From NCBI GenBank assembly GCA_017307285.1, contig JAFKFI010000049.1, positions 1 to 64,000 on the forward strand: a stretch of DNA of 64,000 nt, given 5' to 3'. The translations under genes and the position numbers were made by a program. The notes under the pieces are model-generated. The model made no database searches and had not been told where the DNA came from. It saw only the letters and a program-made list of their open reading frames with translations. The DNA comes from Alphaproteobacteria bacterium. GTDB lineage: Bacteria; Pseudomonadota; Alphaproteobacteria; Acetobacterales; Acetobacteraceae. Of the stretch, positions 57,799 through 64,000 are shown one piece after another (positions within the stretch are counted from its first letter, which is position 1; every line of letters begins with the position of its first letter).

Positions 57799-60777
57799 TC
57801 ACCTCTCCAACCGGACCCGCAGCCTGCGGGCACGCTCCCGGAAGGCAGCCTCGCCGCCCTCCAGAATGTCGCACACCGCCTTGCGAATTTCCGCGCTCTC
57901 AAGACCGCCCGACACATAGGTGATCGGCGGCAAGCCGCCCGAAGGATGCGGACCCGCCGATGCGACGATGATCTGGTCCGCATCGGTGTTGATGACGAGG
58001 TTGGCGTTGTGCGTGACCATGATTACCTGGCGCTTCGCCTTGGCCGCGACAAACAGCGCCACCAGCTCGTCGAACACCGATTTGGGATCGAGATTTTCTT
58101 CGGGCTGATCGATGATCAGCGGGCGATCGTCGGAATCGTCGAGGGCGAGATAGAGCAGCAACAACACGATGCCGCGCGTGCCGGGCGACAGCTTTCGGAT
58201 GTCGACCCCATCATAGGAGATCTCGTACCGGACGGTGATGTGGTCAGTGCCGAAAAGCCAATGTGCGAACCGTTTCAACCAAGCCCGGAATTCGGCGTGT
58301 TGTGTCGGCGCAAAGGGCGCATGTGACAGCAGGTCTCTCAAGTATCGCGCCATGAAGGCCGTCATTGCCGCTTGGACGTCGGCCGCCGATCCCGTCTCCC
58401 AGGCCAGCTTGAACGCCTGCGATGCGACCGCGATCAGCGAGCCCCGGCCGTGAAAGGGGCCGGAGTCGCGTCTGTCGATGAGTTTTTCCTCCGCGAACGA
58501 GCCCCATTCGGCAACGTCGGCGATCCGGCGAACCGAGAAACTCAGCTTCTTGAGCGTGCCCGATGACGCTGCAAGCCGCGCCATCAGCGGGGCATAGAGG
58601 CCGGCTAGGGCGTTCTGTTCGTTGATGATGGCCTCGAAGACCCGGCCGTAGGTGTCGTCGCGCTCGGTCTGAAGGTCTTTCCGGCGCGCTGCCGCGCCTT
58701 GCGCGTCGGTGAGCCGGGCTTCGAGGGTCTGGAGCGCGGAATTCTCCTGCGCGATGCGGCCGGTCAGCGCCGCGTACTGATCGCGAACCAGCTTGTCGGC
58801 GCTGAACAACGTCTCAAGGCGTGTCATCTCGGCCGCGATTGGGGCGAGCGGAAGCGTCGAAAGATCAGCGGTGTCGGCGACCAGGGCGACGTTCGGGTCT
58901 CCGGGCGGGGGCGGAACCCCGTTGAGCTTGCGGACCTCGCCATCGGCCCACGCCATGTAGGCTGTCAGGCTCTTGTCTACGTCGCCCTTGTAGATCAGCA
59001 GGAAATCGTCCCACTGTTTGGCGTCAAGCCCGCTATTGGTGTGCCGCGCCTGAGCTTGGCGCAACAACTCTGGCGCGCCCGTCGCGCGCATGCTGCGAAC
59101 CTCGTCCTGAAGGGCGGCAAAGGTGCGGCGCTGATTGCTGAAGGCCTGGATCGAGTTGCGAAGCTTCTGGGCCGCCCCGCTGAGCTGGGTGTGCCGGGCC
59201 ACCTGCGCCTCGGTGCCCTTGACGACCAGCTTGGCGCGATCGGCTGTGTAATCCGCGATCTGCTTCTTCTTCTGCGCGACCTGGTTAGTCAGCGTAGCGA
59301 TGAGGCTTTCTTTCTCAAACTCGGTGGCGATGCGGTCCGATATGTCGGCGATCGCCTCGGCCTCGCGCTCGCGCGCCTGCTGGAATCGCGCGGTTTGCTG
59401 GTCGCGCAGTTCGGCGAAATCGAGCGCCCATTCGCGATCGTCCTGCGAATGCGACTCGAAGATCACGCGCTCGATCTCGTCAACCAGGCCGTCGGAGACG
59501 CCCTTGGCCGAGCAAAGCTCCTCGACGAATTGCTGGGAGAGATACCGGGCGCGCGGAAAGGTCATATGGCCGTTGGCGTCGTTGCCATCCAGTGCGCGCG
59601 TGGCTGTCGCGCCGCCGCCCCAGGTTAGCGTCGTCGATGCGTCGCCGATCAACCTCCGCGCCCGGGCCAGGAACGACGGGCTGATGTTTTCATCGGCGTT
59701 CCAGCCGGACGGCGAAATCGCGTCGCAGCCGGCCGCGATCACGTCGGCCAAGGCTGTCTTTCCCGATCCGCGCGCACCGATGATGGCGACGAGGCCATGA
59801 TTGAGGGGGACGTCGGGCGTCGTGGCCCAATCTGCATCGCCGATCCGGACGTGCGAGATGACCTGTGATGGCATCGCCGAGCCCGGCGGCTGCTCGCCGA
59901 CATAGGCGCGCCCCTCGGGATCGATGCACGCCTGGCGGAGCGCGTCGAATTCGAGCCCGCCTTTGATCCACGAGAAGCGATTTCCGAAGGGCGACGCCAC
60001 GTCGTCGAGCTTGTGCGCGTCGCTCCCGTGCAGGCAGGGCTTCAGGCCGCCGTAGCGGGTGCGGATTTCGTCGGGGCCGAGGTCTTTCTGACCCAACCAG
60101 AACTCACGCTGCGCCGGGCTGCCCGCGAAGATCACATGGGCGAAGCCCTCGATCTCGCGCCGGATCGTCTGATCCGCAGCTTCTCGCACGCCCGACGTGC
60201 CGTCGGTCGCGCCGCCAGCCACCGCGATCAGGATGTTCTTCTTCGCCCATCCGCTTTCGGAGAATACCTCGCGGAGCTTCTGGAAATTGACCTTGAACTG
60301 GTTGGCCCCATAGGCCAGTGCGGCGCGCTCGTCCGTGATGTTGGGATCGGCCTTCTTGCCGAGCCGGATGAGATCGGCCCGCGTGCAATCGAAACGATCC
60401 TGCATGACGTTGAACTGCAAGCGCGACAGCAGACGCCGCAGCTCGTCGAGATGCTGCGGGTCCTCCGGGCTGACGAACAGGTGGAGGTTGACGAAGCCGC
60501 CTTTCGCCGTCGCAACGTCGAGCCGGAGTTCCACGTTGGGAAAGACCAGCTTGGTGCTGGGCAGACGGCCGGTCGCCTTGTGCCGCAGCACCTCCTCGTA
60601 AGTATCGGTCACATAGTAGTCCGTGACGGCGATGGCCTCGATGACCGGCGTGGCCTGCTCAAGCGCGGTCAGATAATCGCCCCAAGCGTTCGGGCCGCTG
60701 AACTGATTGTTCATGACCGTGCCTGGCGCGTGGATATGCGGTTCCCATCTCCGCCATTCTGACCCTCTGCTGAGCAT
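57799..60777 (-). CDS. TrlF-like PHP-domain/SMC-type ATPase
   Basis: 992 residues from ATG 60777, preceded by GGGAAAGGGG. The N-terminal PHP phosphoesterase-like domain has EWRRWEPHIHAPGT (His14, His16), AIAVTDYY, NVELRLD with NLHLFV, and CLHGSDAHKLDD (250-255). Then comes an ABC/SMC-type ATPase: Walker A AIIGARGSGKTALADVIA (334-341), a Q loop in RYLSQQFVEELC, a long coiled coil with about 300 residues between the halves, signature KLSPGTRGIVLLLLYLALDD, Walker B RPLIIDQPEENLDPKSVFDE and the H loop VIMVTHNANLVINTDAD. This matches TrlF-family AAA-like ATPases. The nuclease/phosphatase reaction is unknown. It is 33 bases ahead of hamA and 20 bases after the DUF4143 gene, suggesting one transcript. 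Confidence 0.85.
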   Translation of the reverse strand: MLSRGSEWRRWEPHIHAPGTVMNNQFSGPNAWGDYLTALEQATPVIEAIAVTDYYVTDTYEEVLRHKATGRLPSTKLVFPNVELRLDVATAKGGFVNLHLFVSPEDPQHLDELRRLLSRLQFNVMQDRFDCTRADLIRLGKKADPNITDERAALAYGANQFKVNFQKLREVFSESGWAKKNILIAVAGGATDGTSGVREAADQTIRREIEGFAHVIFAGSPAQREFWLGQKDLGPDEIRTRYGGLKPCLHGSDAHKLDDVASPFGNRFSWIKGGLEFDALRQACIDPEGRAYVGEQPPGSAMPSQVISHVRIGDADWATTPDVPLNHGLVAIIGARGSGKTALADVIAAGCDAISPSGWNADENISPSFLARARRLIGDASTTLTWGGGATATRALDGNDANGHMTFPRARYLSQQFVEELCSAKGVSDGLVDEIERVIFESHSQDDREWALDFAELRDQQTARFQQAREREAEAIADISDRIATEFEKESLIATLTNQVAQKKKQIADYTADRAKLVVKGTEAQVARHTQLSGAAQKLRNSIQAFSNQRRTFAALQDEVRSMRATGAPELLRQAQARHTNSGLDAKQWDDFLLIYKGDVDKSLTAYMAWADGEVRKLNGVPPPPGDPNVALVADTADLSTLPLAPIAAEMTRLETLFSADKLVRDQYAALTGRIAQENSALQTLEARLTDAQGAAARRKDLQTERDDTYGRVFEAIINEQNALAGLYAPLMARLAASSGTLKKLSFSVRRIADVAEWGSFAEEKLIDRRDSGPFHGRGSLIAVASQAFKLAWETGSAADVQAAMTAFMARYLRDLLSHAPFAPTQHAEFRAWLKRFAHWLFGTDHITVRYEISYDGVDIRKLSPGTRGIVLLLLYLALDDSDDRPLIIDQPEENLDPKSVFDELVALFVAAKAKRQVIMVTHNANLVINTDADQIIVASAGPHPSGGLPPITYVSGGLESAEIRKAVCDILEGGEAAFRERARRLRVRLER

Positions 60778-60797
60778 CGTTTCCCCTTTCCCGGCGG

Positions 60798-62054
60798 CTA
60801 TCTTGATTTGTCCGCCTTGTTCGTCCGCGGCGCTCCATTCCAAAGACTCGACAATGGCGCCGCCGCCAGCCTGTCGCCGAACGGCACGACGTCGGCGCTG
60901 TCGTAAAGGACGACGCCGAAGGCAAAGCGGTCTCCGCACGCCTCGGCCAAGGCCCGAAGGCCGCCGAAATCGCCAGCCTTGACCGTGGCGCTCGCCTTGA
61001 CCTCGATGCCCGCGATCATCCCGTCATCGCGCTCCAGCACGATGTCTACCTCGCGCATGTCCCGATCCCGGAAATGATGGGGCGTCAGCCGCAGGTCCGA
61101 GGCCGTCATGAGCTTCAGCACCTCGGAAAACACGAAGCTTTCGAGCAGCGCGCCGAACCTGCCGCGATCCGCCTTGACTCTGTCGAAGGACAGCCCGCGC
61201 ACGGTTGCCAGCAGACCTGAATCGAGAAAGTGCAGTTTCGGCGTCTTGACGATGCGCTTCAGCGCATTGGTGAACCACGGCTGCACCGTCGCGATCAGGA
61301 ACACCTGCTCAAGCAGCCCGACATAACGCTGCCCCGTCTTGTGACTGACGTTGATGCCGGCGCCGAACTGCGAATAGTTGACCAACTGGCCTGAGTGCTC
61401 GGCCAACAGCCTTACGAATTTCGGAAGTTCCGTCAGCTTCTCGACGTCAGCGATATCCCGCAGATCGCGCGTCAGCACCGACGTGAGATAGGACCTCGAC
61501 CAGTCCTGCCGCCGGCGCTCGCTGTCGCGACTGATCGCTTCGGGGAAACCGCCAAGCAGGACAATCTGGACAAGATCATCGCCCAGGATTGCGTCCCGCT
61601 GACTCCGGAGCTTTCCTTTGAAGAGGTGATCTAGGAAAGTCGGCGTCCGGCCTTCGACCTCAGCCCTTGCGAGCGGCAGCATCTGGATGGTCTCCATCCG
61701 ACCGGCCAGACTGTCGGCGACTCGCGGCAAGGTCAGGACATTCGCCGAGCCGGTCAGCAGGAAGCGACCTGGTCGATAGTCCTCGTCGACCGTCTTCTTG
61801 ATGGCCAGCAGCAGGTCAGGAGCGCGCTGGATTTCGTCGATGATGGCCCGGTCGAGACCGCGAATGAAGCCGGCGGGATCAGATTGGGCGGCCTCGAGGA
61901 CCGTTTGATCGTCGAGCGTGATATAGGTCCGCCCGGCTTCTCCCATTTTTCGGACAAGCGTGGTCTTGCCGGCACGGCGCGGGCCTACGATCAGGACCAC
62001 CGGCGTATCAGAAAGGGCTTCCTCCGCCCGTCGCTCCACAAACCGCTCGAACAT
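60798..62054 (-). CDS. AAA_14/DUF4143 ATP-binding protein
   Basis: 418 residues. N-terminal AAA domain: Walker A VVLIVGPRRAGKTTLVRKMG (24-31), Walker B AIIDEIQRAPDLLLAIKKTV, sensor FLLTGSANVLTLPRVADSLA and the arginine region GRMETIQMLPLAR. The C-terminal DUF4143 domain is PD-(D/E)xK-like: LEQVFLIATVQPWFTN, HFLDSGLLATVRGL, FGALLESFVFSEVLKL, REVDIVLERDDGMIAGIEVK, with the last supplying a D-x-E-x-K type site. Such proteins are common in genomic islands; their target is unknown. It is the first gene of the five-gene block, and repeats at 62075-62155 lie upstream of it. Start 62054 ATG. No close neighbour upstream on this strand. Confidence 0.88.
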   Translation of the reverse strand: MFERFVERRAEEALSDTPVVLIVGPRRAGKTTLVRKMGEAGRTYITLDDQTVLEAAQSDPAGFIRGLDRAIIDEIQRAPDLLLAIKKTVDEDYRPGRFLLTGSANVLTLPRVADSLAGRMETIQMLPLARAEVEGRTPTFLDHLFKGKLRSQRDAILGDDLVQIVLLGGFPEAISRDSERRRQDWSRSYLTSVLTRDLRDIADVEKLTELPKFVRLLAEHSGQLVNYSQFGAGINVSHKTGQRYVGLLEQVFLIATVQPWFTNALKRIVKTPKLHFLDSGLLATVRGLSFDRVKADRGRFGALLESFVFSEVLKLMTASDLRLTPHHFRDRDMREVDIVLERDDGMIAGIEVKASATVKAGDFGGLRALAEACGDRFAFGVVLYDSADVVPFGDRLAAAPLSSLWNGAPRTNKADKSR

Positions 62055-62074
62055 GCCATCTCCGAATCCGGAAG

Positions 62075-62155
62075 ATTGGAACTATCGGTGTCGGCTGATT
62101 GGGAGTCAATGGTCCGCTAATTGGAAGTAACTGGGCCGCGATCTGGAAGGCCTGG
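62075..62155. repeat. Short tandem-like repeats, possible IS21-type end remnant
   Basis: Four related motifs start at 62075, 62098, 62120 and 62141, spaced 23, 22 and 21 bases: ATTGGAACTATCGG, ATTGGGAGTCAATGG, ATTGGAAGTAACTGG and ATCTGGAAGGCCTGG. A TGTCGG at 62089 precedes the second copy. IS21-family insertion sequences begin TGT and have multiple terminal repeats of this size, so this could be a remnant end, though no istA or istB is left. It could also be an operator for the gene at 62054. The rest of 62156-62234 holds only a short inverted repeat (GGGGAA at 62156-62165 region) and no gene. Confidence 0.3.
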
Positions 62156-62234
62156 AGGGGAAAGCCCTTCCCCCTGGTCGGTGAGTGATAACAACGACCG
62201 TCGGGCGCTTCGCTCCTCTCGGTGGTCGAAATCC

Positions 62235-62660
62235 CTAACGAGCAGTCTGCGGGAGGCGCGGCTCCGCATAGAGCGCGTCAATTAGGGGGCAGCCTGGATC
62301 CTGCCCGGCGTCGCAGGCCCGCACGGAGTCGGCCAGGACCCGCTCCATCCGCCTTAGGTCGGCGATGCGAGCTCTCACATCCCCGAGGTGCGCCGCCGCC
62401 AGGACCCGCACCTCGGCGCACGAAGCCCCGCCGCCGGCCGCAAGCCCGAGCAGCGCACGGACCTCGTCCAGGGTGAAGCCCAATTCGCGGGCGCGGCGCA
62501 CGAAGCCCAGCCGGCCGACGTCGGCAGCGCCATAACTGCGGTAGCGGCCTCGCCGGGGCGGCGCGGGCATCAGGCCGATCCGCTCGTAGTAGCGGATCGT
62601 CTCGATGTTGCAGCCCGTGCGCCGGGACAGTTCGCCGATCTGGATCGCGGTATCCGCCAT
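62235..62660 (-). CDS. merR: Mercuric resistance regulator MerR
   Basis: 141 residues, MerR size. N-terminal winged helix: QIGELSRRTGCNIETIRYYE, RIGLMPAPPRRGRYRSYGAA, then DVGRLGFVRRARELGFTLDE. The metal-binding cysteines are Cys81 (GGASCAEV), Cys116 (VRACDAG) and Cys124 (DPGCPLIDAL). The 35-residue gap of the first pair is the MerR spacing, and ADLRRMERVLADSV is MerR-like too; the second gap is 8 where Tn21/Tn501 MerR have 9. It binds Hg(II) and turns on the divergent mer genes. It also represses itself from the same operator. The locus downstream supports mercury rather than zinc or copper. Confidence 0.9.
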   Translation of the reverse strand: MADTAIQIGELSRRTGCNIETIRYYERIGLMPAPPRRGRYRSYGAADVGRLGFVRRARELGFTLDEVRALLGLAAGGGASCAEVRVLAAAHLGDVRARIADLRRMERVLADSVRACDAGQDPGCPLIDALYAEPRLPQTAR

Positions 62661-62688
62661 GCTGCTTTCCGCTTCTCGATTTCTGGGC

Positions 62689-62719
62689 TTGACTCTGTAG
62701 TCGCTACAGATCGTATCTA
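62689..62719 (+). promoter_or_regulatory. mer promoter/operator with 19-base spacer
   Basis: The -35 box TTGACT (62689-62694) and a -10 like TATCTA (62714-62719) are separated by 19 bases. The spacer begins with a perfect 6-3-6 dyad CTGTAG-TCG-CTACAG (62695-62709). A 19-base spacer with a central MerR dyad, which MerR underwinds when it binds Hg, is the classic arrangement. It lies between the divergent merR and merC genes. Confidence 0.88.
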
Positions 62720-62797
62720 ACGATCCTCAGCTCTCACGGCAAGCTGCGGTGATGACCGCAGCGTCGCTCTGACGGTTCCACCGAAGTCGCCGAGGCC

Positions 62798-63229
62798 ATG
62801 CCGATGCCCATCCAGAATCCTCTCACCCGCGCGGCCGACAAGGCGGGCGTCATCGGCTCGATCGTCACCGCTATGGGGTGCGCGGCTTGCTTCCCGGCTC
62901 TCGCGAGTCTTGGCGCCGCGCTGGGTCTCGGCTTTCTGAGCCAGTACGAAGGCGTCTTCATTCGTTACCTCCTGCCGCTGTTCGCCGTGATCGCCCTCAT
63001 CGCCAACACGGTCGGCGGGCTTCGTCATCGACGGTGGGGGCGAATGGCGTTGAGCGTCATCGGGCCGATTTTGGTGCTTGCGGCGGCTGTGCTCATGGCG
63101 ACTCGCGGCTGGCCGACCGCGTGGCTCCTCTATCCCGGCCTGACCTTGATGGTGGTCGTCGCGATCTGGGATCTGGCCGCGCCGCCGCGCATCGCGCGCG
63201 CGACGCCCCGCGAAGGGGTGGTTTCCTAG
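62798..63229 (+). CDS. merC: Mercuric transport protein MerC
   Basis: 143 residues from ATG 62798 (ATG 62804 is an alternative). AADKAGVIGSIVTAMGCAAC then FPALASLGAALGLGFLSQYE is the MerC signature, with the metal-binding pair Cys28 and Cys31 in the first of about four membrane helices. RYLLPLFAVIALIANTVGGL, ALSVIGPILVLAAAVLMATR and LLYPGLTLMVVVAIWDLAAP form the other helices. MerC carries Hg(II) across the inner membrane to MerA. Here it is the first gene behind the mer promoter, ahead of merT; in the classic Tn21 order it follows merP. Confidence 0.92.
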   Translation: MPMPIQNPLTRAADKAGVIGSIVTAMGCAACFPALASLGAALGLGFLSQYEGVFIRYLLPLFAVIALIANTVGGLRHRRWGRMALSVIGPILVLAAAVLMATRGWPTAWLLYPGLTLMVVVAIWDLAAPPRIARATPREGVVS

Positions 63230-63263
63230 TGTCATGGCGGGGTTGATCGGAAGGAGAATCCTC

Positions 63264-63614
63264 TTGTCGGAATCCAAAGACAGCCGGGGCGCGTTGGCGC
63301 TCGGAGGCTTGGCCGCCATCCTGGCCTCGACCTGTTGCCTCGGCCCGCTGATCCTGGTCGGCCTCGGGTTCAGCGGCGCCTGGATCGGCAATCTGACCGT
63401 GCTGGAACCGTACCGGCCGCTGTTCATCAGCGCGGCGCTGGTCGCCATGGCCTTCGCCTACCGCCGCATCTTCCGCCCGGTTCGCGCCTGCGAGCCTGGC
63501 GAGGTCTGCGCCGTGCCCAAGGTCAGGACCACCTACAAGGTCATCTTCTCGGCCGTCGCGGCGCTCGTACTTGTCGCGCTGGCGTTCCCCTACGTCCTGC
63601 CCCTGTTCTACTGA
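63264..63614 (+). CDS. merT: Mercuric transport protein MerT
   Basis: 116 residues from TTG 63264, with AAGGAG properly placed; ATG 63234 would add ten residues not seen in MerT. The cysteine pairs are exactly as in classic MerT: Cys24-Cys25 (LASTCCLGPL) in helix 1 and Cys76, Cys82 (RACEPGEVCAVP) in the cytoplasmic loop. GFSGAWIGNLTVLEPYRPLF and FPYVLPLFY are also diagnostic. It takes Hg(II) from MerP across the inner membrane. Three membrane helices are visible. merC lies 34 bases upstream and merP 12 bases downstream. Confidence 0.95.
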   Translation: MSESKDSRGALALGGLAAILASTCCLGPLILVGLGFSGAWIGNLTVLEPYRPLFISAALVAMAFAYRRIFRPVRACEPGEVCAVPKVRTTYKVIFSAVAALVLVALAFPYVLPLFY

Positions 63615-63626
63615 AAGGAAATCCCC

Positions 63627-63905
63627 ATGAAGAAACTCGTTTCCCTGATCGCCCTGATGGGCGCACTCAGCACGCCCGCGTGGGCCGCGACCAAGACCGT
63701 CACCCTGGCGGTGCCCGGCATGACCTGCGCGGCGTGCCCGATCACCGTCAAGACGGCGCTCGCCAAGGTCGCCGGCGTCGAGAAAACCGACGTCAGCTTC
63801 GAAAGGCGCGAGGCCGTCGTCACCTACGATGACGCCAAGACCACGGCCGCCGCCCTGACCAACGCGACGGCGGGGGCGGGCTACCCCTCCACCGTCAAGC
63901 GCTGA
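63627..63905 (+). CDS. merP: Periplasmic mercury-binding protein MerP
   Basis: 92 residues, the typical MerP length. The signal peptide MKKLVSLIALMGALSTPAWA is followed by the single heavy-metal-associated domain: VPGMTCAACPITVKTALAKV with Cys34 and Cys37, then EKTDVSFERREAVVTYDDAK and LTNATAGAGYPSTVKR. It binds Hg(II) in the periplasm and hands it to MerT. The ribosome site is GAAAGGAAA about seven bases before ATG. It is part of the same operon. Confidence 0.96.
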   Translation: MKKLVSLIALMGALSTPAWAATKTVTLAVPGMTCAACPITVKTALAKVAGVEKTDVSFERREAVVTYDDAKTTAAALTNATAGAGYPSTVKR

Positions 63906-63918
63906 GGAGCCTGCACCC

Positions 63919-64000
63919 GTGACCGCCGCGATCGCCCTGCGCATTGACGAAATGACCTGCGACTCGTGCGCCACGCACGTGAGGGAGGCGCTGGAGCGCG
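63919..64000 (+). CDS. merA: Probable mercuric reductase MerA, N-terminus (cut by window edge)
   Basis: GTG 63919 opens a frame to the edge, 27 codons long: TAAIALRIDEMTCDSCATHV then REALER. The MTCDSC Cys-x2-Cys and the strand before it match the N-terminal heavy-metal-associated domain of MerA; the GAGGAG at 63904-63909 is its ribosome site. In mer operons merA follows merP, so MerA is the best guess, though another metal-binding protein with the same N-terminus cannot be excluded. The flavoprotein body would lie beyond 64000. Confidence 0.75.
   Translation, partial: MTAAIALRIDEMTCDSCATHVREALER

Larger units (their letters stand above)
50618..64000. mobile_element. Integrated element (genomic island), left end to beyond window
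   Basis: Left end is the tRNA-Arg(CCG) 3' fragment at 50618. An integrase gene reads inward. Then come a broken HEPN-like gene, five minus-strand genes with defence domains, short repeats and a mercury-resistance locus. No second copy of the att core is visible up to 64000, so the right end is outside. From the orientation of the fragment, the intact tRNA gene should be at the far right junction. The mer locus may itself be a later insertion into the island. Confidence 0.65.

Noticed and set aside
60778..60939. A longer TrlF-like start at 60939
   Set aside because: The extra 54 residues are Arg-rich shadow of the DUF4143 gene, and ATG 60777 has a good ribosome site.

Overview
The window is GC-rich alphaproteobacterial chromosome. 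The gene content and order (glyQ, glyS and ppdK together, CelD-type acetyltransferases, a TIGR04290-like methyltransferase neighbourhood) point to Rhodospirillales, probably near Acetobacteraceae. This placement is inferred from gene content; no rRNA or other marker lies in the window.

Layout. 1-4360: a cut-off glycosyltransferase, a CoA-binding protein, a methyltransferase and a GH17-type membrane glycosidase whose frame is broken by a small palindromic repeat. 4457-11536: glycyl-tRNA synthetase glyQ/glyS, split by a VapB/VapB/VapC toxin-antitoxin module, followed by pyruvate phosphate dikinase and a small exported protein. 11635-18892: a beta-helix repeat protein, an orphan LivJ-like binding protein, pcm, and two lipoproteins, one very large. 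19050-28891: inositol-phosphate synthase and a phosphatase, then a tightly overlapping eight-gene glycan operon on the minus strand whose glycosidase has the strands of its TIM barrel in circularly permuted order. 29017-35223: a fumarylacetoacetate-hydrolase family protein, a Baeyer-Villiger-type monooxygenase, an MFS transporter, a DUF29 protein and a MoxR/VWA pair. 35290-42322: two giant multidomain glycosyltransferases around an RgpF-like gene. 42414-48394: an NTF2-like protein, a complete liv-type ABC transporter and an LLM oxidoreductase. 48577-50431: small proteins and a TPR protein.

At 50618 a 45-base 3' fragment of a tRNA-Arg(CCG) gene marks the left end of an integrated element that runs off the right edge. 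It carries a tyrosine integrase, a frameshifted HEPN-like gene, and a five-gene minus-strand block: DUF4143 ATPase, TrlF-like PHP/SMC ATPase, HamA nuclease, HamB helicase and a CoiA-like nuclease. This reads as a Hachiman anti-phage core inside a larger composite defence operon. After a patch of short repeats the element continues with a mercury-resistance locus (merR divergent from merC-merT-merP-merA) that has a textbook MerR operator with a 19-base spacer.

The most interesting items are the composite Hachiman/TrlF/CoiA operon, the permuted glycosidase and its coupled glycan operon, and the toxin-antitoxin module wired into the essential glyQS operon. All functions are read from motifs and context; no database search was run.
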